Below are positions 24,531 to 32,284 of a stretch of DNA of 64,000 bases, piece by piece. The stretch is from assembly GCF_003752465.1 (NCBI RefSeq), contig NZ_RKHJ01000001.1, positions 2,108,001 through 2,172,000 on the forward strand, written 5' to 3'. The translations under genes were made by a program, and so were the position numbers. Every line of letters begins with the position of its first letter. Within the stretch, counting starts at the first letter, position 1. The notes under the pieces were generated by a model that saw only the letters and a program-made list of their open reading frames with translations, searched no databases and had not been told where the DNA came from. The DNA comes from Agrococcus jenensis. GTDB lineage: Bacteria; Actinomycetota; Actinomycetes; Actinomycetales; Microbacteriaceae.

Positions 24531-25856
24531 CTAGGAGACACGCGGGTCGAGGCCGTACTGCGCCGGCGCCCCGAGGTGGTCGCGGAGGGTGGATCCCTCG
24601 TAGTCGTGGTGGAAGAGTCCGCGCTCCTGCAGGATCGGCATGACCTCGTCGACGAAGGTGTCGATGCCGTCCTCGTTCACGTCGATCGAGACCCAGAAGC
24701 CGTCGCAGGCGCCCGCCTCGAACCACTCCTGCATGTGGTCAGCGGTGACGGCGGCGGTGCCGACGGGGGTCGGGTGGTAGTCGATGACGCCGTGGGCGAG
24801 GATCTCGCGCAGCGTCCACCCCTCCCGCGCGACCTCGAGCGCGCGTGCGGAGCGCGGGTCGAACTCGCTGGCGCGCGCGATGGTCAGCTGCGACGCGCTC
24901 AGCGGCTCGTCGAGCTGCCTCGCGTCGAGGGCGAGGCCCAGCATCGAACCGAGGTATGAGACGCGGGCCGGGGCGCTGTGCTCGCCGAGCCTCACTCGTC
25001 GATCGAGCGCGGCCCGCTTCGTGGGGCCGATCGCCGGCATGACTCCGGCGAAGAACTTCACCTCGTCGGGGTCGCGGCCAGCCCGACGGGCGGCGTCCCG
25101 GACGGCGGCGCGCTGACTGCGGGCATCCTCGATGGTGAAGGCCGCACCGATCACGCCGCTCGCGTAGCGTCCGGCGAGCTCGATCCCATTGTCGCCGCCG
25201 CCCGCGGCGAAGATGACGGGCTGCCCCTGCTCGGACGGAGGGATGGGCAGCGGTCCGCGGGAGGCGACGTGCTGTCCCTGGAGGTTGATGGGCTGGATCT
25301 TCTCGGGATCGGCGAAGCGGCCGGCCGCCGTGTCCTGCAGCCACGCGTCCCGCTGCCAGCTGCCCCAGAGCGCCTGCGCGATCTGGATCGTCTCGTGCGC
25401 CCGCTGGTAGCGCTCCGGCCGAGGCGCGATCGTCTGGCCGTAGTTCGCGGCGGCGCCGGGGTCGCTCGTGGTGACGGCGTTCCATCCGGCGCGCCCGTGG
25501 CTCATGACGTCGAGCGCCTTGAACTGGCGGGCGATGTTGAACGGCTCGTTGAAGGTGGTGGAGCCGGTGGCGACCAGGCCGATGCGCGCGGTCTCGCGCG
25601 CGATCGCCGCGAGCGTCAGCATCGGCTCGAGCGTGATCTGCGGAGACTCGCTGGCGAGATCGCCCTGCAGGCCGGGGAAGTCGGGCAGGAACAGGAAGGC
25701 GAACTTCCCGCGCTCAGCGGCCTGTGCGTAGCGCACCTGGGCGTCGAAGCTTGCGTAGTTCGCGGGATCAACACCAGGGAAGCGCCAGGCGGCTCCCTGG
25801 GATCCGTATCCGTTCCCGAGGTGCATCCCCAGGATCATCGTGCGGTCGTTGCTCAA
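24531..25856 (-). CDS. LLM-class flavin-dependent monooxygenase (NtaA/SnaA/DszA family)
   Basis: 441 residues, the length expected for the nitrilotriacetate/pristinamycin/dibenzothiophene-sulfone monooxygenase subfamily of bacterial luciferase-like proteins. Visible marks are WRFPGVDPANYASFD, FNEPFNIARQFKALDVMSHGRAGWN and FAAGGGDNGIELAG. These enzymes use FMNH2 delivered by a separate reductase to oxygenate small molecules, many of them sulfur- or amine-containing. The actual substrate cannot be predicted. The TTG start (LSNDRTMILG) has GAAGGA six bases upstream; an in-frame ATG lies six codons later. It is the first gene of the pair with the flavin reductase. Confidence 0.85.
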   Translation of the reverse strand: MSNDRTMILGMHLGNGYGSQGAAWRFPGVDPANYASFDAQVRYAQAAERGKFAFLFLPDFPGLQGDLASESPQITLEPMLTLAAIARETARIGLVATGSTTFNEPFNIARQFKALDVMSHGRAGWNAVTTSDPGAAANYGQTIAPRPERYQRAHETIQIAQALWGSWQRDAWLQDTAAGRFADPEKIQPINLQGQHVASRGPLPIPPSEQGQPVIFAAGGGDNGIELAGRYASGVIGAAFTIEDARSQRAAVRDAARRAGRDPDEVKFFAGVMPAIGPTKRAALDRRVRLGEHSAPARVSYLGSMLGLALDARQLDEPLSASQLTIARASEFDPRSARALEVAREGWTLREILAHGVIDYHPTPVGTAAVTADHMQEWFEAGACDGFWVSIDVNEDGIDTFVDEVMPILQERGLFHHDYEGSTLRDHLGAPAQYGLDPRVS

Positions 25857-25879
25857 GTTCGTCCTTCTCGTGGATGCAG

Positions 25880-25901
25880 GCCTCGGCAGGCGTGCCGAGG
25901 C
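25880..25901 (-). terminator. Hairpin upstream of the LLM monooxygenase gene
   Basis: GCCTCGGCA and TGCCGAGGC form a perfect 9-bp stem with a GGCG loop, between the oxidoreductase stop and the LLM start (same strand). It may be a terminator or an attenuator. Confidence 0.5.
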
Positions 25902-25913
25902 GCGGCGGATCGG

Positions 25914-25931
25914 CCGCGGGGCGTCCCGCGG
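25914..25931 (-). terminator. Hairpin after the Rossmann oxidoreductase gene
   Basis: CCGCGGG and CCCGCGG, a perfect 7-bp stem with a GCGT loop, about 18 bases past the stop of the upstream gene. Confidence 0.5.
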
Positions 25932-25948
25932 CGTTGGATGGTGCTGAC

Positions 25949-26632
25949 TCAGAGGTCGCGGTACCGCTTGGCCTCTGCGAGCCGGTCGCTCAGCTCTGCT
26001 CGGCCGACGGGTCGGCCCTCGTTGGGGTCGGTGCCGGCGAAGTAGGGAGCCGTGTAGGCAGGCATGTCGCGCTGGAAGCGCCACCCCTCGGCCAGCGGAC
26101 CGACGTCGAGCGCGTCGTAGCCGATCGTGTCGAGGAACTCCGTCACCGCAGTCTTCGCCGCGGCGTCGTCACCGGCGACGGGGAGCACCGAGCGCTCGGG
26201 GTCGCCGGAGGGCCGGCCCAGGCTCGCCAGGTGCGGGAAGTAGATGCTGTTGAACGCCTTCACGACGGTCGAGTCCGGCAGGTGCGCCTGCAGCAGCTCC
26301 GCCGTGGTCGTCGACTCGTCGTCGAGCGCCGGGATGTGCCCGTCGCGCTCCGGGTAGTAGTTGTTCGTGTCGATGACGGTCTTGCCGCGCAGCTCGGCGA
26401 CCGGCACGTCCGGGTACGCACGCAGCGGCACCGAGACGACCACGAGGTCGCCCGCCGCGGCGGCCTCTGCCGGCGTCGCGGCTCGTGCACCGGGACCGAG
26501 CTCCGCGACCAGGTCAGCCAGCGTCTCCGGGCCCCTGCTGTTGCTCAGCACGACGTCGTAGCCCGCGGCGATCGCCAGGCGCGCGATCCCGCCGCCGATG
26601 TTGCCGCTGCCGATCAAGCCGATGGTCGTCAT
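25949..26632 (-). CDS. NADP oxidoreductase, coenzyme F420-dependent family
   Basis: 227 residues. The N-terminal nucleotide-binding motif is IGLIGSGNIGGGIARLA, and AFNSIYFPHLASLG, LPVAGDD and FLDTIGYDALDVGPL are typical of the NADP oxidoreductase/F420-NADP reductase-like family, many of which act on unknown substrates rather than on F420. AGGAGGAG precedes the ATG. It is divergent from a MerR regulator; the shared region has a -35 TTGACA and a -10 TAGCAG separated by 19 bases, the over-long spacer that MerR proteins act on. The physiological role is open; a stress or small-molecule response is the inference. Confidence 0.8.
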   Translation of the reverse strand: MTTIGLIGSGNIGGGIARLAIAAGYDVVLSNSRGPETLADLVAELGPGARAATPAEAAAAGDLVVVSVPLRAYPDVPVAELRGKTVIDTNNYYPERDGHIPALDDESTTTAELLQAHLPDSTVVKAFNSIYFPHLASLGRPSGDPERSVLPVAGDDAAAKTAVTEFLDTIGYDALDVGPLAEGWRFQRDMPAYTAPYFAGTDPNEGRPVGRAELSDRLAEAKRYRDL

Positions 26633-26663
26633 GGTGCTCCTCCTGTTGGTGTCCGAACGTGCA

Positions 26664-26694
26664 CTGCTAGTCTGAAGGTTGTCATCAGTGTCAA
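26664..26694 (-). promoter_or_regulatory. MerR-type promoter with 19-bp spacer and dyad
   Basis: Minus strand: TTGACA (26694-26689), 19 bases, TAGCAG (26669-26664). A near-palindrome TTGNCA-N4-TGNCAA covers 26679-26694. The long spacer and dyad are the classic MerR activator layout. Confidence 0.55.
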
Positions 26695-26721
26695 GGTCAA
26701 GTCGACGTCAGGATCGTTCGC

Positions 26722-27111
26722 ATGCGCATCGGAGAGCTCGCCGCACGGACCGGGGTACCGGCGAGGATGCTGCGCTACTACGAGCAGCAGGGACTCATCA
26801 CGCCCCATCGGCTGAGCAACGGCTATCGGGACTACGACGAGTACCTCGTCGACCGGGTGCAGAAGATCCGTGGACTGGTGGATGCGGGCATCCCCACTCG
26901 GATCGTGGCGGACATCCTCCCGTGCCTGCATCAGTCGCGCACGATCGTCGTCCACGACGCGGAACCGGGCCTGCGGCAGCTGCTCGTCAGCGAGCGTGAC
27001 CGCATGACGGAGAAGATCGCCTTCCTGACGCAGAACCGCGACGCGATCACGGCCTACATCGACGCGATCGACGCCTCGCACGGCCACACGCGGGAGCGGC
27101 TGGCGAGCTGA
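26722..27111 (+). CDS. MerR-family transcriptional regulator
   Basis: 129 residues. The winged HTH is complete (MRIGELAARTGVPARMLRYYEQQGLI, residues 1-26), followed by the second helix region NGYRDYDEYLVDRVQKIRGL and a coiled-coil linker near residues 85-110 (LLVSERDRMTEKIAFLTQNR). The C-terminal effector part is short and has no conserved metal-binding Cys pattern; the single Cys in LPCLHQSRT is not enough for a thiol or metal site. It is divergent from the F420-like oxidoreductase gene, whose promoter has the MerR spacing, so that is the likely target. A weak AGGA precedes the ATG. Confidence 0.85.
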   Translation: MRIGELAARTGVPARMLRYYEQQGLITPHRLSNGYRDYDEYLVDRVQKIRGLVDAGIPTRIVADILPCLHQSRTIVVHDAEPGLRQLLVSERDRMTEKIAFLTQNRDAITAYIDAIDASHGHTRERLAS

Positions 27112-27137
27112 GCGCTGGGTGCGGGAGCGGTCGCCCC

Positions 27138-27848
27138 TCAGAGGTGTCGCGTCGCGGGACGGAGCACGATCTCGGTGGGGCAGACGTTGGCCGGCGACTC
27201 GGCGATGAACTGCACCGCTCGGGCGATGTCGATCGGCCGCAGCATCGCATCGGGACGCTCGCGGGCGGCGGGAGCGAACTGGCCCGCCCCGGCGGTGACC
27301 AGCCCCGCGCTGACGATGCCCACGGTGACGCCCTCGTCGCACACGTCCAGGTGGAGGGCCTCCGCGAAGCCACGGATGCCGTGCTTCGCCGCGACGTACG
27401 CGGCGTTGTCGGCGTACGCCTGACGGCCCGCGCCTGAGCCGACGAACACGACGGTCGAGGGCGCCGCAGCGATCAGCGACGGCAGCAGGAGCTGCGTCGT
27501 CGTGACCGCAGCGGTGAAGGTCGTCGTCAGGACGCTCTCCGCGCCGGCTGGATCGACGGTGTCGAACCGGCCCCACTGGAACTGACCGGCCGCCCAGACG
27601 AGCCCGACGATCGACTGCCCGCTCTCCACCACGCCCGCGACCGCCGCGCGCAGCTGCTCGGCGTCCTCGAGGTCGACGACCGTCTCGCTGATCGCGCCGG
27701 CGCCTGCCGCTTCGCACGCGATCCCGGTCTGCGCCAGCCGGTCACGGTCACGCCCCCACAGGTGCAGCGCGAGCCCGCGGCTCGCGAAGTACTCCGCGAT
27801 GGCCCGCCCGATCTCGCTCGAAGCCCCGACGACGACTGCAGCTTCCAC
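27138..27848 (-). CDS. Short-chain dehydrogenase/reductase (SDR)
   Basis: 236 residues, classical SDR size. The cofactor motif VVVGASSEIGRAIAEYF carries the Gly pattern of the Rossmann fold, WGRDRDRL is in place, and the catalytic Tyr/Lys is in YVAAKHGIRG with the Ser in GSGAGRQAY. Cofactor preference (NADH or NADPH) and substrate are not predictable. The GTG start is supported by a leaderless -10 (TACCGT) six bases upstream. It converges on the MerR gene with 26 bases between them. No functional link to the neighbours is visible. Confidence 0.85.
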   Translation of the reverse strand: MEAAVVVGASSEIGRAIAEYFASRGLALHLWGRDRDRLAQTGIACEAAGAGAISETVVDLEDAEQLRAAVAGVVESGQSIVGLVWAAGQFQWGRFDTVDPAGAESVLTTTFTAAVTTTQLLLPSLIAAAPSTVVFVGSGAGRQAYADNAAYVAAKHGIRGFAEALHLDVCDEGVTVGIVSAGLVTAGAGQFAPAARERPDAMLRPIDIARAVQFIAESPANVCPTEIVLRPATRHL

Positions 27849-27860
27849 GCGCTCACGGTA
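27849..27860 (-). promoter_or_regulatory. Leaderless promoter of the SDR gene
   Basis: TACCGT (27860-27855, minus strand), six bases before the GTG. Confidence 0.5.
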
Positions 27861-27913
27861 GCGCCGCGCTCCGACGCTTGCCCGCTGCCATTGCGCTTCC
27901 TCCGGCGCTCGGC

Positions 27914-27926
27914 CAGGGTGAGCGTC
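27914..27926 (+). promoter_or_regulatory. Leaderless promoter of the small membrane protein gene
   Basis: CAGGGT (27914-27919), seven bases, ATG. The hexamer is weaker than most of the others. Confidence 0.35.
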
Positions 27927-28340
27927 ATGACCGAAAGCGCGACGACGCAGCTCACGGACGTCGACTTCACGGAGCGACGCGACTGGGGCATCCGCTTCCT
28001 CGTGCTCGGGTTCCTCGCCGCGTGGCTGCTGACGTTCGCGCTGGGGTCGACCGGCGTCGGCGGTGGCGACGAACCGGGATGGTCCGCCACGGTGCACGTC
28101 ATGCGCGAGGTGCAGGGTGCCGTCGTCGGGCTCGTGGCGCTCGCCTGGCTCGTGATGCAGTGGCAGCGCCACGACCCCGTCTTCGTCCGGCGCGTGCGCC
28201 GGCTCGTGCTCGGGGTCGCCTGGGGGCTCGTCCTCGGCGCGGTGGTCGCGGGCTACCTGACCGTGCGGCTGTCGGAGTCGGCCCTCGGCCCACCGGTCGC
28301 GATCTTCCCGCTCGAGATCGTCGTGACGCGTCAGGACTGA
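27927..28340 (+). CDS. Small membrane protein of unknown function
   Basis: 137 residues with three hydrophobic segments: WGIRFLVLGFLAAWLLTFAL, AVVGLVALAWLVMQW and LVLGVAWGLVLGAVVAGYLTV. I do not recognise a family. The N-terminus is acidic and the loop between the second and third helices is Arg-rich (RHDPVFVRRVRR). It is divergent from the SDR gene and followed 38 bases later by the nitronate monooxygenase gene, possibly one transcript. The ATG is chosen because of a possible leaderless -10 seven bases upstream. Confidence 0.65.
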   Translation: MTESATTQLTDVDFTERRDWGIRFLVLGFLAAWLLTFALGSTGVGGGDEPGWSATVHVMREVQGAVVGLVALAWLVMQWQRHDPVFVRRVRRLVLGVAWGLVLGAVVAGYLTVRLSESALGPPVAIFPLEIVVTRQD

Positions 28341-28366
28341 GGTCATCCGACAGCGGGACGGTACGG

Positions 28367-28378
28367 GACGATGGGACG
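28367..28378 (+). promoter_or_regulatory. Possible leaderless promoter of the nitronate monooxygenase gene
   Basis: GACGAT (28367-28372), six bases, ATG. It fits the window-wide spacing, but the hexamer is poor. Confidence 0.35.
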
Positions 28379-29398
28379 ATGACGCCCGCTGCGCTGCTCG
28401 ACGACACCCGCCCCGTGATGGTCGCGCCGATGGCGGGCGGGCCGAGCACCGCCGAGCTGGTCGCCGCGGCGGCCGAGGCAGGCGCCTTCGCCCAGCTCGC
28501 CGGTGGCTACAAGAGCGCTGAGGCGCTCGCGAGCCAGATCGACGAGGTGCGCGCTCGCGGCACCGAGCGCTTCGGCGTCAACCTCTTCGTGCCGAACCTC
28601 CACCCCATCGCGGATGCCGACTACGAGGGCTACGCCGAGCGCATCCGCGACGACCTCGGCGGCGGACCCGTGCCGTCCAAGCGCGAGGACGACGACGCGT
28701 GGGATGCGAAGGTCGCGCTGCTGCTCCAGGCCCGCGTGCCGCTCGTCTCGTTCACGTTCGGGCTGCCGGATCGGGCGGTGCTGGCCGCCTTCGCGGACGC
28801 CGGCATCCCCTCAATGCAGACGGTCACATCGGTCGACGAGGCACGCGAGGCGGCAGCGTCCGGCGTGGACTCGCTCGTCGTGCAGGGCGCCGCCGCGGGC
28901 GGGCACTCCGGCATCTGGGCGCAGGGCGTGCTGCCGGCCGACATGCCGCTCCTCGAGCTCGTGGCCGCGGTTCGTGCGGCGACGACGCTCCCGATCGTCG
29001 CCGCGGGCGGCGTCGCCCGCCCGCAGCAGGTGCGGGCGCTGCTCGAGGCCGGCGCGGATGCGGTCGCGATCGGCACCGCCGCCCTCCTCGCCGACGAGGC
29101 GGGCACGTCCGCGACGCATCGCGCGGCGCTCGTCGACCCCGCGTTCGAGCGGACGACGCTCACGCGCGCCTTCACCGGCCGCCCGGCCCGAGCCCTCGTC
29201 AACGGCTTCGTCGAGCGGCATGACGCCGGCGCGCCCTCCGGCTACCCGGCCCTGCACCACCTCACGCGGGCGATGCGCGCCGATGCGGCCGCCGCGGGCG
29301 ACGCATCGCGACTGCACCTCTGGGCGGGCGAGGCTTGGCGCGAGGCGCGGCAGGCGCCGATCGCCGAGATCCTCGACGTCCTCACGCCGGAGCCCTGA
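28379..29398 (+). CDS. Nitronate monooxygenase family (2-nitropropane dioxygenase-like)
   Basis: 339 residues. The FMN-barrel signatures are VMVAPMAGGPSTAELVAA at the start, QGAAAGGHSG in the middle and VAAGGVARPQQVRALLEAGADAVAIG, which binds the phosphate of FMN. Bacterial members oxidise nitronates such as propionate-3-nitronate or act as enoyl-reductase-like flavoproteins. The catalytic His position GGHSG is present. No substrate-specific context is visible. It lies downstream of the small membrane protein and ends before the CHRD protein gene. Confidence 0.85.
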   Translation: MTPAALLDDTRPVMVAPMAGGPSTAELVAAAAEAGAFAQLAGGYKSAEALASQIDEVRARGTERFGVNLFVPNLHPIADADYEGYAERIRDDLGGGPVPSKREDDDAWDAKVALLLQARVPLVSFTFGLPDRAVLAAFADAGIPSMQTVTSVDEAREAAASGVDSLVVQGAAAGGHSGIWAQGVLPADMPLLELVAAVRAATTLPIVAAGGVARPQQVRALLEAGADAVAIGTAALLADEAGTSATHRAALVDPAFERTTLTRAFTGRPARALVNGFVERHDAGAPSGYPALHHLTRAMRADAAAAGDASRLHLWAGEAWREARQAPIAEILDVLTPEP

Positions 29399-29437
29399 TC
29401 GGCCGAACGGGGCGTTGTGCGCCGCGCCCGCTCGGCG

Positions 29438-29443
29438 TAGCGT
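29438..29443 (+). promoter_or_regulatory. -10 box of the CHRD protein gene
   Basis: TAGCGT, about 42 bases before the ATG. Confidence 0.4.
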
Positions 29444-29485
29444 CCGGATCGACCAGGGATCGGCCCTGAGAAGTGAGCACACGCC

Positions 29486-29926
29486 ATGCGCACGACCCGC
29501 AACACCCGCATCACCGCCCTCACCCTCGCCGCGGCCGCGGCGTTGACGCTCACCTCCGCCGGCGCTGCGAACGCCGCGCCCGCGATCCCGCTGAACGGCG
29601 GGCAGGAGGTGCCCGCGCCGAACGACTTCGGTGCGCACGGCTGGTTCAGCTACGAGATCGACGGCGACCAGCTCTGCTACACGCTCGAGGTCGACGGCCT
29701 GTCGGCTCCGGCCGCCGCCGCGCACATCCATGTAGCACCGCGCAACGCGCCCGGTCCTGTGGTCGTCCCGCTGTCCGTCGTCGCCGCCACGAGCTTCGAG
29801 GTCGACACCTGCACGACCGCCGACCCGATGCTGCTCGCGGCCATCGAGGCGAACCCGCGGTCGTACTACGTCAACGTGCACACCCCGACCAACCCGCCCG
29901 GCGAGATCCGCGGGCAGCTGAAGTAG
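29486..29926 (+). CDS. Secreted CHRD-domain protein
   Basis: 146 residues. The signal peptide (basic start, TALTLAAAAALTLTSAGA, cleavage after ANA near residue 30) exports it. The rest is a CHRD domain: LNGGQEVPAP at its start, HIHVAPRNAPGPVVVPL in the middle and NVHTPTNPPGEIRGQL at the end are the hallmark. Two cysteines (QLCYT and DTCTT) may pair. Function is unknown in bacteria; the fold is a small beta barrel. It has its own -10 and a weak RBS, and converges on the DinB gene with six bases between them. Confidence 0.85.
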   Translation: MRTTRNTRITALTLAAAAALTLTSAGAANAAPAIPLNGGQEVPAPNDFGAHGWFSYEIDGDQLCYTLEVDGLSAPAAAAHIHVAPRNAPGPVVVPLSVVAATSFEVDTCTTADPMLLAAIEANPRSYYVNVHTPTNPPGEIRGQLK

Positions 29927-29932
29927 CGGTCG

Positions 29933-30442
29933 CTACCGCTGCACCCGCCCGAGCGCCGCGAAGCGCAGCATGTGCGCCTGCCCGCTGTGCAGCGCGTACT
30001 CGTCGATTATCTTGATGAGCAGGTGCGAGAGCGGTGCGCCGCTGCCCCGTCCGGGAGCGTCGAGCGCCGGCATGGCGGCGATGGCGGCATCCGCCCGCGC
30101 GACCTCCGCGAGGTACAGCCGCACGTCCTCCTCGACGGTCGCCGCGGATCCGCCCGCGTAGTCGTCGTCGCCATAGGTCTCGATGCGCTCACCGCCCCCG
30201 AGCCCCCACGTCAGGTAGTGATGCTCCATCTGCTGCATGTGACGGATGAGGCCCAGCACCGACAGCTCGACCGGCGGCACCGACCACGCGGCGAGCTGCT
30301 CGGGGGAGAGGTCGCGCCACTTGCGGCGGAACTCGTGGCGCTGGAACGCGAGCCAGTCGAGCAGGCTCGCGTGCACGTCGAGCTGCGGCGTGGGCTCGTC
30401 GCGACGCGCGAGGTCGAGGCTCGAGAGCAGATCGGCGGCCAT
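29933..30442 (-). CDS. DinB-like/DUF664 four-helix protein
   Basis: 169 residues. LIRHMQQMEHHYLTWGLGG and the C-terminal HSGQAHMLRF have the spaced His residues that bind a metal in DinB/mycothiol-maleylpyruvate-isomerase-like proteins. Related actinobacterial proteins act as thiol S-transferases (mycothiol or bacillithiol), so a detoxifying transferase is a reasonable inference. AGGAGG is present before the ATG. It converges on the CHRD gene and is followed on its 5' side by the antiporter leader. The substrate is not predictable. Confidence 0.82.
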   Translation of the reverse strand: MAADLLSSLDLARRDEPTPQLDVHASLLDWLAFQRHEFRRKWRDLSPEQLAAWSVPPVELSVLGLIRHMQQMEHHYLTWGLGGGERIETYGDDDYAGGSAATVEEDVRLYLAEVARADAAIAAMPALDAPGRGSGAPLSHLLIKIIDEYALHSGQAHMLRFAALGRVQR

Positions 30443-30578
30443 GGCGTCCTCCTGGGTGGGCTCCCAGTCTCGCCGCGCGGCCCCGCGATCGCGACCAGCA
30501 GCGCGAGAGGGGCACCGACAGGCCCTGCCGCGATCATCCCCGTCGAGCGCACCATGGACTTCTGTCGCCGAAGCGACA

Positions 30579-30598
30579 TCGCCGCGTCATCGCGGCGA
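30579..30598. other. Strong hairpin in the antiporter leader
   Basis: TCGCCGCG and CGCGGCGA form a perfect 8-bp stem with a TCAT loop, 37 bases before the antiporter start. An alternative pairing TGTCGCCG/CGGCGACA overlaps it. It matches no known riboswitch that I recognise. Confidence 0.45.
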
Positions 30599-30634
30599 CA
30601 CGGCCGCGCGGGACGCTGGCAGGGGAGGTGCGCG

Positions 30635-32275
30635 ATGGATGGACTCGAGGTCACGGTGCTGCTCGGCGCATCGGTGCTCGTGGGCGTGCTGCTCGCGCCC
30701 AGGCTGCGCCTCGCGGCGCCACTGCTGCTCGTGCTGCTCGGCCTGCTACTCGGCTTCGTGCCGGAGCTGCGCGAGATCCAGCTGCCGCCCGAGACGATGC
30801 TGCTCGTCTTCCTGCCGGTGATGCTCTTCTGGGAGAGCCTCACGACCTCGCTCCGCTCCATCCGCCGCGACCTGCGCGGCATCGTCATCGCCAGCACGCT
30901 GCTCGTGGTGGCGACGGCCTTCGCGGTCGCGGGCATCGCCCACCTGTTCGGTGTGCCGTGGGAGGTCGCGCTCATCCTGGGCGCCGCGGTCGCGCCGCCG
31001 GATGCGACGGCGGTCGCCGCGCTCGGACGCTCGCTGCCGCGCCGCAACTTCATGCTGCTGAAGGCCGAGAGCCTCACGAACGACGGCACCGCGCTCGTCG
31101 TCTACGCGATCGCGGTGGGCGTCGCCGTGGGCGGCCGATTCACGCCGCTCGACATCACCGGGATGGTGCTGCTCTCGTACCTCGGCGGCGCCGCCGCAGG
31201 GCTCGCGGTCGCCGGCCTCGCACTGCTGGTGCTGCGCCGGGTGCGCGACGCGATGTCGATCAACATCGCCCTGCTCGTCACGCCGTTCGCCGCGTTCCTC
31301 GCCGCCGAGCTCATCCACGGCTCCGGTGTGCTCGCCGTCGTCGTCGCGGGCCTCGCGGTCTCCTATGCCAGCAGCCGCATCAGCACCGCGGCGTCGCGCC
31401 GGCAGACCGAGGCGGCGTGGCCGCTCGGCGCCGCCGTGCTCAACGGTGCGCTCTTCGTGCTCATCGGGCTCGAGGTGCAGCTCATCGCGCACCAGACCGA
31501 CGCGGCAGCGCTCGGCAGGCTCGTGGCGCTCACCGTCGCGGTGTGGACCGGCCTGCTGCTCGTGCGCTTCGCCTTCCTGTCGCTGAGCGCCTACGCGATC
31601 CGGATGCTCGACCGGCGGCCCTCGCAGCGCGCGCGCCGCATGACCTACCGCGCGCGGGTGGTGAGCTCGGTCGCGGGCTTCCGGGGCGCCGTGTCGCTCG
31701 CGATCGCGCTCTCGGTGCCGACGGTCGCCGCGGACGGCACGCCGCTCGCGGCCCGCGACGACATCATCTTCGTCGCAGCGGGCGTCATCGTGCTGACGCT
31801 GCTCGTGCAGGGGCCTGCGCTGCCCGCGGTGGTGCGCTGGGCGCGACTGCCGGAGGACGCCTCCGAGCAGCGGGAGCTGCAGCTCGCGGAGCGCGCCATC
31901 ACCGACGCGGCGCTCGCGGCGATGACGGAGCTCGCCGCGAAGCACGGCATCGACGACGAGACGCGCGCCCGCCTGCTGCGCGACTACGAGGACCATCTGG
32001 TGACCACGGATGCGCGCGACGAGCCGGCTGCGCGCACCGAGACGGACGCGGGGGAGTCCGCCGTGCTCGTCGACGCCCCGCGGCCGCAGCCCGCGCCTCC
32101 CCGCGCGCGGCACGAGCAGTACGCGCACCTGCGGCTCGCGCTGCTCGAGCGCAAGCGGGAGGTGCTGCAGCAGCTGCGCCGCGAGGGCGTCGTCGACGAC
32201 GCGGTCGCCCGGCGCGTGCAGTCGCGCCTCGACGTCGAGGAGCTGCGGCTCACCGGGGTCGAGCCGATCGACTGA
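30635..32275 (+). CDS. CPA1-family Na+/H+ antiporter
   Basis: 546 residues: an N-terminal domain with about 12 membrane helices and a cytosolic C-terminal tail of some 150 residues. Ion-path landmarks are GAAVAPPDATAVAALGRSLP (with the PPDATA acidic site) and ESLTNDGTALVVYAIA (the ND pair). It exchanges Na+ or K+ for H+ to control pH and salt stress. The tail is acidic and then Arg/Lys/Leu-rich and helical, likely a regulatory or dimer domain. GGGGAGG precedes the ATG. The leader has a strong hairpin. It ends ten bases before the convergent EamA gene. The specific cation is not predictable. Confidence 0.9.
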   Translation: MDGLEVTVLLGASVLVGVLLAPRLRLAAPLLLVLLGLLLGFVPELREIQLPPETMLLVFLPVMLFWESLTTSLRSIRRDLRGIVIASTLLVVATAFAVAGIAHLFGVPWEVALILGAAVAPPDATAVAALGRSLPRRNFMLLKAESLTNDGTALVVYAIAVGVAVGGRFTPLDITGMVLLSYLGGAAAGLAVAGLALLVLRRVRDAMSINIALLVTPFAAFLAAELIHGSGVLAVVVAGLAVSYASSRISTAASRRQTEAAWPLGAAVLNGALFVLIGLEVQLIAHQTDAAALGRLVALTVAVWTGLLLVRFAFLSLSAYAIRMLDRRPSQRARRMTYRARVVSSVAGFRGAVSLAIALSVPTVAADGTPLAARDDIIFVAAGVIVLTLLVQGPALPAVVRWARLPEDASEQRELQLAERAITDAALAAMTELAAKHGIDDETRARLLRDYEDHLVTTDARDEPAARTETDAGESAVLVDAPRPQPAPPRARHEQYAHLRLALLERKREVLQQLRREGVVDDAVARRVQSRLDVEELRLTGVEPID

Positions 32276-32284
32276 CCGGCGAGC

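Noticed and set aside
24531-26632. F420-dependent system from an LLM enzyme plus an F420-NADP reductase-like gene
   Set aside because: The LLM enzyme belongs to the FMNH2-using NtaA family and has its own flavin reductase, and F420 synthesis genes are not in the window.
29401-29485. SigK promoter for the CHRD gene (CCGAACG)
   Set aside because: The base at the end of the -10 differs and no CNATCC occurs 15 bases upstream; a housekeeping TAGCGT lies nearer.
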